64,000 bases of DNA, taken from the NCBI GenBank assembly GCA_030427835.1, contig JAUICN010000006.1, positions 1 to 64,000 of the forward strand, given 5' to 3'. Below are positions 18,149 to 27,379 of this stretch, one piece after another (the stretch's first letter is position 1; each line of letters starts with the position of its first letter). The stretch comes from Polyangia bacterium. Its GTDB lineage: Bacteria; Myxococcota_A; Polyangia; Polyangiales; JAUICN01. The notes below the pieces were generated by a model. It made no database searches and was not told the DNA's origin. It worked only from the letters and a program-made list of their open reading frames with translations. Both the position numbers and the translations under genes were made by a program.

Positions 18149-19786
18149 ATGAAGACCGCCGACTCCGCCGCCAAGACCGCATTTGGTCAATCTTCTCCTA
18201 AGCCCCCATCGGTAGGGGCCGCCCCAGCGGCGCCTGTTCCAGTAGTCCCCGGGACGGAACGGAGCAGGCGCGACTCGGGCATTTGGTCCATCAAGCCCCG
18301 GCCCCAAAACGACACACTGCAAAACGACAACGTCCGAAGCAACGGTGCAGCTTCCCCCACAACTTCCCCCATAGGGGCCCCCTCCCACGGGTGGCCCAAG
18401 CGCGTGGGCGTCATGAACGACTACGTTCGCATTCCCTACGCCAATGGCTCCTCCTTTGCCTCCCAGTTCATTTACCGCGAACTGGTTTCCCGTGGGCACG
18501 AAGTCACCGTGGTGGGGCCCCGGGATCCTGAGGCGACCGCCGACCAGCTACCCCCACGGCATGTACTCTTCCCGGCACTTCCCATGCGTGCTCACCCCGG
18601 CCTGTACCTTCCCGTGCCAAGCCGCAAAAGCTTGAACGAAATCGCTTCCAAGGATCTGGATATTCTCCTGGGTCAGGCCGGTTCTGAGCTGATTGATCTG
18701 GGCGTGTGGCTTCGTCACACCCACAACGTGCCGTTCCTTGCAGTGAACACCGTACACCTGCCCAGCGCTTACAACGTCATCCTTCCGGACAAGGTGATTT
18801 CCGTGAAGCCCATCCACCAGTTCTTCGAGAACCGCGTGGTGCCCTGGGTCGAACACCATTCCGCCAAGGTCTACAACGGGGGCGATGGGCTCATCGTACT
18901 TTCCAAAGGGCTCAAGCAATACTGGCGTGACCGTGGTGTCACGGTACCCATCCACGTGATTCCCCGGGCGGTGGAGCCAAAAATCTTTGACAGCACCCCT
19001 GGCGAAGACCCGTTCGATGCCAGCGCCCTACGCGGTGGTCGGCTCCTGGTTGTGTGCCGCCACACCCGTGAAAAGAGCGTCGCTCGGCTCATCGAGCTCT
19101 TCGCCAAGCACGTGGTTCCCAACACACCCAATGCCACACTTACCCTGGTGGGTGACGGGCCCGATCACGACAGCTTCGTGGAGCTCGCCAAAAAGCTTGG
19201 CGTGGAAGACCGCACCTTCTTCCCCGGAGAGTTCTCCGTCACCGATATCCCCACCTGGTACCACCATGCCGATGTGTTCGTGTACACCTCCCTGTCAGAG
19301 ACCTACGGGCAGGTGGTCACCGAAGCCATGTGGAGTGGCTTACCGGTAGTCGCCTTTGAGGACGGCATGGGCGTCTCCCACCAGATCGATCACGGCCAGG
19401 ACGGCTTTCTCATCCCCCCAGGACCCGACGAAGAGGAATCCAACCGCCGTTTCGCCCACGAGGTGAGTGGGCTTCTGAAGGATCCCACCAAGCGCCATTG
19501 GTTCGCCTCCAAGGCCCGCCGAAGCGCGCAGGACAGGGCCATGCCCGCCCGTTGCATCGAGCGTTACTACGAGGCTTTTGCCTCCGCCAAAGAGCACTGT
19601 GCCCAAACCGCCGATGAACGAAAGACCTCTGGGTTGGCCTCCAAATGGGCGTCCCAGCGTATTCTCAACCGTTGGACTTCTGTACAGCTTGCAGCCGCCG
19701 GAATGGGCCTGCTGCGGGCCCCAGTGACCCTAAACCGCCACGGGCGCAGCCAACCCAACTGGGATCTCGAGCCCAAGACCGCCTAG
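18149..19786 (+). CDS. GT4 family glycosyltransferase with disordered N-terminal extension, 545 aa
   Basis: The first 90 residues are low-complexity (Pro/Ala/Ser). A GT-B fold then follows: RVGVMNDYVRIPYANGSSF, HTHNVPFLAVNTVH, and the donor-binding half with SLSETYGQVVTEAMWSGLPVVA and the EX7E-type glutamates. This matches GT4 enzymes that act on diacylglycerol or polyprenyl-linked acceptors. Start is uncertain: TTG 18131 or ATG 18149; the latter is preferred. It is followed by the MopE-like lipoprotein. Acceptor not predictable. Confidence 0.85.
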   Translation: MKTADSAAKTAFGQSSPKPPSVGAAPAAPVPVVPGTERSRRDSGIWSIKPRPQNDTLQNDNVRSNGAASPTTSPIGAPSHGWPKRVGVMNDYVRIPYANGSSFASQFIYRELVSRGHEVTVVGPRDPEATADQLPPRHVLFPALPMRAHPGLYLPVPSRKSLNEIASKDLDILLGQAGSELIDLGVWLRHTHNVPFLAVNTVHLPSAYNVILPDKVISVKPIHQFFENRVVPWVEHHSAKVYNGGDGLIVLSKGLKQYWRDRGVTVPIHVIPRAVEPKIFDSTPGEDPFDASALRGGRLLVVCRHTREKSVARLIELFAKHVVPNTPNATLTLVGDGPDHDSFVELAKKLGVEDRTFFPGEFSVTDIPTWYHHADVFVYTSLSETYGQVVTEAMWSGLPVVAFEDGMGVSHQIDHGQDGFLIPPGPDEEESNRRFAHEVSGLLKDPTKRHWFASKARRSAQDRAMPARCIERYYEAFASAKEHCAQTADERKTSGLASKWASQRILNRWTSVQLAAAGMGLLRAPVTLNRHGRSQPNWDLEPKTA

Positions 19787-19898
19787 CGGCCCAGTTCCGG
19801 TTCTCCCAAAGTTCTTGGATCTCTTGAGTTCTTGGAATCCGAAAGCTCGCTCCTACTTTGTTCCCGGCATTTTTTGCCGCGGGTGGTAGGGTACCGCC

Positions 19899-21650
19899 GT
19901 GAACATGCAGCGTTCCTCGGTGGTGTGGGCAGCCCCCACGGTGTCTCTCTTCCTGCTGGCAGGCGGTTGCTCCCTACTGATCAACCCCGATCAATACGTG
20001 GAGAAGTCGAATCAAAACGATGGTGGCCTAGAAGATGGCGGTTCCCAAAGTTGCACATCGAGTTCCGAGTGCACCTCCAGTGAGCCCAACTGCGATTCCA
20101 GCGGCACCTGCACTGTGCAAACCTGTTCCGGCAATGGCGACTGTGTCTCTGACGAAACGTGCGACGTGGATTCGGGTCAGTGCGTAGGCAGCTGCACCAC
20201 TGCGTCCGACTGCGGAAGTCAGGAGAGTTGGGCATGCGATTCCGATGGCATGTGCGTCCCCTGCGACAACGACAATGACGGGCACCGCTGGGATCGCACC
20301 GAGTGTGGCGGTGACGACTGCGATGACTTTGACGCCTCATCCTACCCAGGCGCGCCACCTGTCTGCGACGACGGCAAGATCCAGGATTGCAATGGCAACA
20401 ACCAACCCATCGACGATCTCTTCCTCGGTGATGAAAACGGATTGCTCCCACTGGTGCGCCTCAATACTGGGTTGCCCCAGGGCCAGGCCGACTCCCTTAC
20501 CCTCGCTTTCGCCGACACCGACGACCTCAATGGCCGGTTCGGTTACGCCACGCTCCGTGTGGGTGGCATTGGGTACTTGGTAGGTTTCAACGCTCCAGAA
20601 TCCGGGGCATCCCAAACGGACGCCTCCTTTGTTTCGGTCCCGAACTACGATTCTGGCGCAGCGGTGTCCCTTCCCAACAAGGAGACCCATGCCCTTGGTG
20701 TGCACCGTTTTTCAGACGACGTGGTGTTTGGGGCCACAGGCATCATCGATCCACCCAGTGGTCAGGCGGACCAGCGCATGGTGCTCTATGAGGCCGATAC
20801 CCAAGTGCGGCTCGCTTTTTCCGACATGGTGTCCCAAAACAATCCGCTACCCCTCACAGCGTTCCTTTCCCACGCAGAGTTTGTGGGTCTAGGGCAAATG
20901 AACAACGCCATGGCATGGGTTCAGAATGCGGGCACCGCCAACCTACGTCTGTGGGTGGTCACAGAAGGTCAACGCTTCCGTTTCATCAATCAAATCGCAG
21001 AACCGCCCACCTGGCTTGCGGGGGCAGGTAGCGTTGTCATTTACGACATTCGGCAGGCCGGGCGCGCCACAGGGGTTGCCTTTTGGGAAACGTCCGGGAA
21101 CGCCGTTGACCAGCAAGCCGTGCCCGTGCTCAACCAGACCCAGAACCTTTTGACCGGCCGTGCCACCCTTTCCAATACGAACACCGCGTCTCAAACCCAG
21201 GACACCCGCCTATTTGCTCCCACCCAAGAAGGCGTTTGGATGGAGGAATACCAGTGCAAGTTTCAGGATACGTGCCAGTCCATCGATGGTCCCTACATCG
21301 AAACTTCTATTCACGGCGAAACCTTGTTTGACTCCGTGCAGATGGTCGATTCCACCGCCATTGTTTCCACCTTCGACGCGGGTTCAGGAGATTATGTGGT
21401 GGTCGCTCGGTTCGTGGAACAGGCAAGTTTTGACTACGTTCGCGCAGGCGGCAGCGGAAGCGGCGGCAACCCCATTGCCCTTGAACTTGCGTCCCTCAGC
21501 AAACAGGGAATTACCACAGCCCCCACAGACTTGGCCGCCAGCATTCGAAGCACGGACGACCAAGTGGACGTGGGAGTACTCCTTCAAATACCCAACGGCG
21601 CCAGCACCGACCTCTGGCTCACCGGCTACCGCATCTGCGCCGACGAGTAG
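19899..21650 (+). CDS. Cys-rich MopE-like lipoprotein, 583 aa
   Basis: A signal with a lipobox (SLFLLAGGCS) anchors it. Next comes a Cys-rich stretch (C at intervals of 5-10 residues), then DNDGHRWDRTECGGDDCDDFD ending in PGAPPVCDDGK, the putative metal-binding motif described for MopE-type and many delta-proteobacterial surface proteins. The remaining 400 residues are beta-rich without a recognised domain. Likely cell-surface and calcium or copper binding by analogy. GTG 19899 or ATG 19905 could be the start. Confidence 0.75.
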   Translation: MNMQRSSVVWAAPTVSLFLLAGGCSLLINPDQYVEKSNQNDGGLEDGGSQSCTSSSECTSSEPNCDSSGTCTVQTCSGNGDCVSDETCDVDSGQCVGSCTTASDCGSQESWACDSDGMCVPCDNDNDGHRWDRTECGGDDCDDFDASSYPGAPPVCDDGKIQDCNGNNQPIDDLFLGDENGLLPLVRLNTGLPQGQADSLTLAFADTDDLNGRFGYATLRVGGIGYLVGFNAPESGASQTDASFVSVPNYDSGAAVSLPNKETHALGVHRFSDDVVFGATGIIDPPSGQADQRMVLYEADTQVRLAFSDMVSQNNPLPLTAFLSHAEFVGLGQMNNAMAWVQNAGTANLRLWVVTEGQRFRFINQIAEPPTWLAGAGSVVIYDIRQAGRATGVAFWETSGNAVDQQAVPVLNQTQNLLTGRATLSNTNTASQTQDTRLFAPTQEGVWMEEYQCKFQDTCQSIDGPYIETSIHGETLFDSVQMVDSTAIVSTFDAGSGDYVVVARFVEQASFDYVRAGGSGSGGNPIALELASLSKQGITTAPTDLAASIRSTDDQVDVGVLLQIPNGASTDLWLTGYRICADE

Positions 21651-21796
21651 AAATCGAAACGGAGCCCTGAAGGGTCTCCAAAGAAAGGGTGGAGCTCACG
21701 CTTGGCGACCTAGTTCGACCGCCGGCCCTGGGAAACACCGTAGTACAGGTGCACTGCAGCGTTTGCAGACCGAGATATTGAAACTAAAATAACACC

Positions 21797-22279
21797 ATGG
21801 CTCGTACATCGACGTTCTTCTGGGGGATATTGGCGATGACCAATGCAGCGTGCTCTTACCCAGATCTGTGGGTGTATGTGGCCCAGTTTGAGCAATCCGT
21901 GGAGGATCTACAGTTCCACGTCAACGAACGCTTTGGCTCGGAGAAGGTTCAGTCCATTCGCGTTCTAGGTCAGGAGAATGTTGTAGTTTGGGAAATTCAA
22001 GCCGCTGACAAAAGTGTAGAGGCAGAAGAGATCGCTGATTTTGGTTACGGGGTCACCCCGGGGGGGTTTACCGAAACCGTCGCTGCCGTGGTCCTCGAGG
22101 CAGGTGCCTACGCAATCGAAGTGGATGGCAAGGACATCACAGTGCACAGAACTCACTTTGTCGTCAACGATGCAGAGCTGGTGATTCGAACCGATGGGCA
22201 AGGTGTCCCCTGCCACCCAAAATGGCAGACGGATATCCCGGACGGCCACGTCCACTGTGATTGGCCCATCGACGAATAG
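21797..22279 (+). CDS. Small lipoprotein, 160 aa
   Basis: The signal ends in MTNAACSYPD, giving a lipid-modified Cys at residue 19. The mature domain is acidic and beta-rich (VVWEIQAADKSVEAEE) with two more cysteines near the C-terminus (VPCHPKWQTD, HVHCDW). No known family. It follows the MopE-like lipoprotein by 146 bases on the same strand and may be cotranscribed. Confidence 0.7.
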   Translation: MARTSTFFWGILAMTNAACSYPDLWVYVAQFEQSVEDLQFHVNERFGSEKVQSIRVLGQENVVVWEIQAADKSVEAEEIADFGYGVTPGGFTETVAAVVLEAGAYAIEVDGKDITVHRTHFVVNDAELVIRTDGQGVPCHPKWQTDIPDGHVHCDWPIDE

Positions 22280-22315
22280 GCTACGCGAACGTCCCAGAAT
22301 GCCGCATGCGAAGTA

Positions 22316-23617
22316 TCAGGTTGTCGAACACTGAACTAGTGCAGCGTGGGTGTCGTCAAAGCTGGAGTGTTCGGTGCGGGCCTGTTTGAGGAAGGCTTCG
22401 ATGGCGTCGATGTGGGCCAGGGCGTCGTCTAGTTTGGGGTCAGAGCCGGCCTTGTACGCACCCAGGGTGACCAGGTCGCGCTTTTCTTCAAAGATGGCCA
22501 AGCGCTCCCGTAGCTTTGCGGCCGCTGTGCGGTGTTCGTCACTCACCAGCCCATCCATCACACGGGAAACGCTGTGTGAAATATCGATGGCGGGCCAGCG
22601 TCCCCGTGCACCCAGGGATCGATCGAGCACCACATGCCCATCCAAAATACCTCGGACCTCGTCAGCGATGGGCTCTTCCATGTCGCCACCTTCCACGAGC
22701 ACGGTGTAGAGCGCAGTAATGGAGCCCTTGGACGCGGTGCCCGTGCGTTCCAACATTTCAGGGAGCGCCGCAAAAACACTGGGTGGGTAACCACGTCGTG
22801 CGGGCAACTCACCTGCGGCCAACCCCACTTCACGGCCCGCGCGGGCAAACCGGGTGACACTGTCCATCAAAAACAACACCCGTTTTCCCTGGTCCCGAAA
22901 CCACTCCGCAATGGCGGTGGCCACGTAGGCGGACTTCAAACGGATGAGGGCCGGTTGGTCGCTTGTGGCACACACCACCACGCCCCGTTTGCGTCCCTCT
23001 TCTCCCAGGGAGTCTTCCAAAAACTCCACCACCTCACGCCCACGTTCGCCCACCAGGCAAACCACAAACACATCGGCTTCGGCCTGCCGCGCAATCTGCC
23101 CAAGCAAGGTACTTTTGCCCACGCCGCTTCCCGCAAACAGGCCCACCCGTTGCCCCTGGCCCACGGTTAACAACCCATCCATGGCGCGCACACCCAGGGG
23201 TAAGGGTTCCTGAATACGTGGGCGTGCCATGGGGTCGGGTGCAGCACGCATCACAGGCCAGGGCTCACCTTCCACAGGTGGCCCACCATCCATGGGTTGT
23301 CCCAGGCCGTCCAACACGCGGCCCAACAGTTGCTCCGAGCAGGGAATGGAAAAGCCATCTTCCAACGGCCGCACCACGTCGTCCGGCCCAATGCCCTCCA
23401 ATCGACCCAGGGGCATGAGCAACACGTCCTCTTCCACAAAACCGATCACCTCGGCCTTCAGGGGTGGCCCATCCCTTCGCACCACTTCCACCATCATGGA
23501 AGTGCGCCCACCCGGAAGCGAGGCCCGAAGCCCAAGCCCCACCACCGATCGTACACGCCCCTCTGCACGCACGGTTTGTGCGGCTGCCACCGCTTTCAAT
23601 CGTTGAAGATGATCCAT
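22316..23617 (-). CDS. FliI/SctN-type ATPase, 433 aa
   Basis: Walker A GSGVGKST lies at residues 163-170. Walker B is near residue 245 (RVLFLMDSVTRFA), and the RRGYPPSVFAALPEMLERTG block is the conserved F1/FliI/YscN feature. It resembles the export ATPase of flagella or type III secretion, length 433 being usual. No other flagellar or secretion gene is present in the window. Start ATG 23617 has a strong GGGAGGT site seven bases upstream. It lies 13 bases after a J-domain gene in an operon. Confidence 0.85.
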   Translation of the reverse strand: MDHLQRLKAVAAAQTVRAEGRVRSVVGLGLRASLPGGRTSMMVEVVRRDGPPLKAEVIGFVEEDVLLMPLGRLEGIGPDDVVRPLEDGFSIPCSEQLLGRVLDGLGQPMDGGPPVEGEPWPVMRAAPDPMARPRIQEPLPLGVRAMDGLLTVGQGQRVGLFAGSGVGKSTLLGQIARQAEADVFVVCLVGERGREVVEFLEDSLGEEGRKRGVVVCATSDQPALIRLKSAYVATAIAEWFRDQGKRVLFLMDSVTRFARAGREVGLAAGELPARRGYPPSVFAALPEMLERTGTASKGSITALYTVLVEGGDMEEPIADEVRGILDGHVVLDRSLGARGRWPAIDISHSVSRVMDGLVSDEHRTAAAKLRERLAIFEEKRDLVTLGAYKAGSDPKLDDALAHIDAIEAFLKQARTEHSSFDDTHAALVQCSTT

Positions 23618-23630
23618 CGATACTACCTCC

Positions 23631-24578
23631 CTAAAACCAGTTCCGTACCCGGTCGATAAAGCCCCCCTGAACGTTCCTGTCCCGGGTGCGTTCCAAGGAG
23701 ATCGCAAGTTGTTCCAGAATCTGGCGCTGGTCGGGTGTGACCGCCTCAGGTACTTCCACCCCCACAGTGACCATCTGGTCGCCGCGACCGGCACCACCAA
23801 ACATTTTGGCCCCGCGCCCCCGGAGCCGAAACACACGCCCTGGTTTCGTTCCTGGAGGAATGCGCATGGTTACCATGCCCTGCAACGTGGGAACTTCCAC
23901 CTCGGTGCCCAATACCACCTGGGGGTAGGAAAGCATCACGTCGCACATCACGTCACCGCCCTTGCGGCGCAGGTGAGCGTGGGGGGCCACCTGAATGTAC
24001 ACGTGCAAATCCCCCCGCGCCTGGGGGGTGATTTCCCCGCCCCCGGGCACAGTGCGCACGGAGCCTGTTTCCACACCTGCTGGGATCCGCACCGTGAGAC
24101 GTTCCGTCACCTCCCGTGCGGCCCCGGGCGGTTCTTCGATGGGACGTAGCACTTCGATTTCCTTTTCCGTGCCAAGCGCCGCCTCCTCGAACGTGAGCTC
24201 CAGGGTGTAGGTCAAATCCCGCGCGGATCGCGGCCGTTTGCTCGCCCGTCGCCGAAGGCTGGAGAACATCCCGCCAAGCAACCCCTCGAGCACCTCTCCC
24301 ACGATCCCAAGGCGAACCTCCGCACCACTTGGGTCGAAGTTTTGGTGACCCGCGCGGTCGTAGGATTGCCGCTGATTGGAGTCGCTCAAAATGGCGTAGG
24401 CTTCTGTAGCCGCGCGAAACCTATCCGCCGCGTCCTGGTCATCCGGATTGCGGTCCGGGTGCAACTCCATGGCCAGGCGCCGGTAAGCCTGTTTGATCTC
24501 CTCTGGGGTGGCCCCACGGGTCACGCCCAATACATCGTAGTAGCTGGTGGCCCACTCCGGCGAATGCTCGGACATCAT
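23631..24578 (-). CDS. DnaJ/CbpA-type J-domain protein without zinc finger, 315 aa
   Basis: The J-domain at residues 12-80 carries the HPD motif (MELHPDRNPDD) after EIKQAYRRLA. A Gly-poor linker and two C-terminal substrate-binding domains follow (LRPIEEPPGA, RIPAGVETGS, GDLHVYIQVAPHAHLRRKG), with no CXXCXGXG zinc module. The family stimulates DnaK ATPase. It sits 16 bases after the phytochelatin-synthase-like gene and 13 bases before the ATPase, so the three are one operon. A second J-protein lies at 34087. Confidence 0.85.
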   Translation of the reverse strand: MMSEHSPEWATSYYDVLGVTRGATPEEIKQAYRRLAMELHPDRNPDDQDAADRFRAATEAYAILSDSNQRQSYDRAGHQNFDPSGAEVRLGIVGEVLEGLLGGMFSSLRRRASKRPRSARDLTYTLELTFEEAALGTEKEIEVLRPIEEPPGAAREVTERLTVRIPAGVETGSVRTVPGGGEITPQARGDLHVYIQVAPHAHLRRKGGDVMCDVMLSYPQVVLGTEVEVPTLQGMVTMRIPPGTKPGRVFRLRGRGAKMFGGAGRGDQMVTVGVEVPEAVTPDQRQILEQLAISLERTRDRNVQGGFIDRVRNWF

Positions 24579-24594
24579 GGCAGTCTACGCTCTT

Positions 24595-25365
24595 TCATGT
24601 TCCAGAATCCACCGGTGCTTGGACCAGCACATATCCGCGGGTCCTGTTGGAGTCCCCGTCCACGGTGTTCATGGCGGCCCAAAGTGCCTCGGTTTTCACC
24701 CACACAGGTGGGTACTTGTAGGTGGAGACGTCCATCACCAGAAACCGATCCGTGTCCTCGTCGTAGGCGGCCAGCGGCGAAATGTGCCCGCCCGTTTTTT
24801 GGTGGATGGCTTTTCGTACGTAGTTCACCAGTACCACGTCTCCCTCACGGGCCAGGTTCTCCCGCACCTGGGTGCGAAACTCTACTACGGAGGAATCCGA
24901 CGCATGTACCGCCTGTGCCCGGGCCCCCCGCTCGTTGAGCAGGCCCGCCAACTGGGCAAGGGTCATGCCCCCATGGGTCGTGTCGTACTCGGAGCGAATG
25001 GTTTGCCCATGATCAAAGAAGGTGTCCTGGCTCCAGGTTGCGGAAGTACCACCCATCTCGTTCAAGGCGTTGAGCGCGATGACACTGCTGGCCACGCCGC
25101 AGTAGGCCAGGCGGATCTGGGACTGAAAAAACTTCTTCACCGCCGTGTAGTCCGCCCGATCTTCGGCCCCCTCAAGCAGTGCCTGCCCCTCCTCCGTGCC
25201 CAACGCCACAAGAGATTTGTGCAGGGGCAGGTTCTGTTGTGGAGGGGTTTGATAGAACCTCCACTCCTTGGCCACCCGGGGAGCTCCCCAGGTGCCTACC
25301 ACCAGCAGGAGTGCAAATCCCACCAACATCGTCCAAGATGATCGGGTCATCCGTGTATTGCCCAT
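24595..25365 (-). CDS. Membrane-anchored phytochelatin-synthase-like cysteine peptidase, 256 aa
   Basis: An N-terminal anchor (WTMLVGFALLLVVGTW) is followed by the PCS fold. Cys89 in RLAYCGVASS, His194 in TGGHISPLAA and Asp212 in MDVSTYKYPP form the Cys-His-Asp triad of the phytochelatin synthase family. That family cleaves gamma-Glu-Cys-Gly peptides and, in eukaryotes, makes phytochelatin. Bacterial members often only hydrolyse glutathione. The helix suggests action on the periplasmic side. Start chosen as the ATG at 25365; ATG 25350 is equally possible. It is the first gene of the operon with the J-protein and ATPase. Confidence 0.8.
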   Translation of the reverse strand: MGNTRMTRSSWTMLVGFALLLVVGTWGAPRVAKEWRFYQTPPQQNLPLHKSLVALGTEEGQALLEGAEDRADYTAVKKFFQSQIRLAYCGVASSVIALNALNEMGGTSATWSQDTFFDHGQTIRSEYDTTHGGMTLAQLAGLLNERGARAQAVHASDSSVVEFRTQVRENLAREGDVVLVNYVRKAIHQKTGGHISPLAAYDEDTDRFLVMDVSTYKYPPVWVKTEALWAAMNTVDGDSNRTRGYVLVQAPVDSGT

Positions 25366-25387
25366 CGGCGGACTATGACCCTGAACC

Positions 25388-26350
25388 ATGACCTTGCCCA
25401 TCTCCCACAGGCAGCTTGGCCACGAAATTCCTGTGACCGAACAGCACACGGGCACCCGTCTGGATCGCTTCCTGGCCCAGCAGGTGGACCATATGAGCCG
25501 CGATCGGGCCCGGGAATGGATCCAATCCGGTCGCGTCACCGTCAATCAAAAGTACCGGCCCAAGAGCCACCTGGTAACCCAGGGCGATCGGGTGCAACTG
25601 CGCGAACTCCCCATACCAAAGGAGTTTGAGCCTCTCCCCAATCCCAACCTTGCTCTGGATGTGCGCCACGAGGACGAATACGTATGGGTGGTGCACAAGC
25701 CCCGGGGCATGCACACCCACCCCCTGGGGCCAGCCGATCGGGATACCCTCGTCAATGCATTGGTGGCCCGTGATCCCACGTTGCATGGCGTAGGTTACGG
25801 CCCCACCGAACCAGGTATTCTCCATCGCCTGGATCGCTGGACCAGCGGCCTGGTCATCGTGGCTAAAACCCAGCCCGCCTTCGAACACCTGCGTCGCCAA
25901 CTCAAACGCGGAGCGATTGAAAAAGAGTACACCCTCCTGTGCGCGGGCATTCCCGCTGCCCCCCAAACCCTCAACCACCCCATCGCCGACCACCCCGCCG
26001 ATCCCAAGCGCGTGGTCGTGGTGGACCGCGCCGATTCCGCGCTCACAAAGAGAGCCCGCCCCGCCCACACCGTGGTGCTTTCTGCGGAGCCCGTCAGTGA
26101 GCGCGAAGGCAACGTGGTCTCCCGGGTATACGTGCAAGCCAACCACGCCACCCGACACCAGGTCCGCGCCCACCTCGCCCACGCCGGCCACCCCCTCCTG
26201 GGCGACGCCACCTACGGTGGCCCTCCCATGCCCAACCTAAAAGGCCACGCCCTCCACGCCAGCCTCGTGCGCTTCACCCACCCAAAGACGGGTTTCACCC
26301 TAGAAATTCAGGATCCAGCCCCACCTCCCGTATTTCCCAAGGGTATTTAG
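25388..26350 (+). CDS. RluA-family pseudouridine synthase, 320 aa
   Basis: An N-terminal S4 domain (RLDRFLAQQVDHMSRDRAREWIQ) precedes a synthase domain. The conserved box is ILHRLDRWTSGLVIVAKT, with the catalytic Asp in HRLDxxTSG. Domain order matches RluC/RluD-type enzymes that convert uridines to pseudouridine in 23S rRNA. It is divergent from the phytochelatin-synthase gene by 22 bases, so promoters overlap. The exact target uridine cannot be inferred, so no gene symbol is given. Confidence 0.9.
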   Translation: MTLPISHRQLGHEIPVTEQHTGTRLDRFLAQQVDHMSRDRAREWIQSGRVTVNQKYRPKSHLVTQGDRVQLRELPIPKEFEPLPNPNLALDVRHEDEYVWVVHKPRGMHTHPLGPADRDTLVNALVARDPTLHGVGYGPTEPGILHRLDRWTSGLVIVAKTQPAFEHLRRQLKRGAIEKEYTLLCAGIPAAPQTLNHPIADHPADPKRVVVVDRADSALTKRARPAHTVVLSAEPVSEREGNVVSRVYVQANHATRHQVRAHLAHAGHPLLGDATYGGPPMPNLKGHALHASLVRFTHPKTGFTLEIQDPAPPPVFPKGI

Positions 26351-26416
26351 GGTCCATGGGGAACATCGAGCCCGTCTTGTACGTACATGGGTTAGCCTCG
26401 CAATGCAGTAACGCTG

Positions 26417-26422
26417 AAGGAG
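26417..26422 (+). promoter_or_regulatory. Ribosome binding site AAGGAG placing the start at 26432
   Basis: AAGGAG nine bases before ATG 26432 shows that the 15-bp repeats downstream are translated, and that the later ATG at 26525 is not the start. Confidence 0.6.
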
Positions 26423-26431
26423 TGATTCACG

Positions 26432-27367
26432 ATGTCGCGGATGCCCCCAGTTGCCCTACCTCTAGCTGCCCTGCCCCCAGTTGCCCTGCCCCCAGTTGCC
26501 CTGCCCCCGCTTGTCCTAACTCCGATGGTTCCGTTCCTAGTGTTGCTAGGCACCGCATGTACGATGCCATCGCCGGGTAGCTCTAAAATAGCCGCGGAGC
26601 CGTTGGGTACGCCTGAGGTAGTTGCAGATCTGAAGGGTGTTCCATGGTTTGATCCTGTGATCCGCGATCATCTGACGTTGAAGTCCCAAGTCGTGAAACA
26701 GATTTTGGTGATTCAGGAAGTCCTAGACAATGGCGGCCTGCAACAACACAGCTCGCCTCCCTACACCGAAACCTTCAAGAAGGTTTTCAGCGACAAGAGC
26801 GATGTGAAACGTGTTCTTGCCATGGTCGAAACGGAACTGACGGCAGTCCTATGCGATGTGCGGCCGAGTTTTTTTGGGCCCACAGTTCAATGCGGTTGGG
26901 TTTCCGGTTGGTTCGGTCAGCTGCGTAGGTGTGACCTCGCCAAAATTTCAACCCCGCTCGACGAAGCAGACCACTGCCCAGAGGTCGTGTTGAGGGTAGA
27001 ACCAAGCCAGGAGAACGTGGATCAACTAAACAAAGTAGCACCCCGCGTGTCAGAACTGTCCGGCGCCGCAAGTCTCTGTGGAATTCACTCAAAAACGGCA
27101 CAGTTCACCGCCATACCAGGAACAGCAAAGTGGGTTTCGGTGGGGTACCCTGTGATGGATCCACGATCGGATAGTTCCCTCGCCTTACTCGGGGAAAAAG
27201 AAGATCGGGGCGTGAATGTTTGGGTGGGTTTTGTGCGCCGCGGGTTTCTCCATTGCGACATCGACACCAACTGCGCCAACAAGGACGACCGGTGCGCCGA
27301 GGTATTCCTCTATTACGACCTCTTCGGCCACATCCACGGCTTCCGCGCCCCCGGCCCAGATGAGTAG
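26432..27367 (+). CDS. Lipoprotein with a repeat-built signal peptide, 311 aa
   Basis: Residues 5-30 are repeats of PPVAL-type units and merge into the hydrophobic core (PFLVLLGTAC, Cys43). This gives an unusually long lipoprotein signal. The mature domain has about seven cysteines (VLCDVRPS, VQCGWVSG, LRRCDLAK, SLCGIHSK, HCDIDTNC, DRCAEV) and no known family. The start is fixed by a strong Shine-Dalgarno. It is convergent with the DUF3570 gene, 12 bases apart. Confidence 0.7.
   Translation: MSRMPPVALPLAALPPVALPPVALPPLVLTPMVPFLVLLGTACTMPSPGSSKIAAEPLGTPEVVADLKGVPWFDPVIRDHLTLKSQVVKQILVIQEVLDNGGLQQHSSPPYTETFKKVFSDKSDVKRVLAMVETELTAVLCDVRPSFFGPTVQCGWVSGWFGQLRRCDLAKISTPLDEADHCPEVVLRVEPSQENVDQLNKVAPRVSELSGAASLCGIHSKTAQFTAIPGTAKWVSVGYPVMDPRSDSSLALLGEKEDRGVNVWVGFVRRGFLHCDIDTNCANKDDRCAEVFLYYDLFGHIHGFRAPGPDE
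26446..26520 (+). repeat. Five-copy 15-bp tandem repeat inside a signal peptide
   Basis: Unit CCCAGTTGCCCTGCC occurs in five steps, of which the third and fourth are identical and the fifth is degenerate. Being a multiple of three, copy-number change would keep the frame and alter signal peptide length. Confidence 0.7.
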
Positions 27368-27379
27368 GGTATGACAATC

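Noticed and set aside
26356-26580. Alternate-frame product with SCPAP repeats over the signal-peptide repeat
   Set aside because: The repeat makes an open frame in several phases. The frame with the strong ribosome site and long continuation is the real one.
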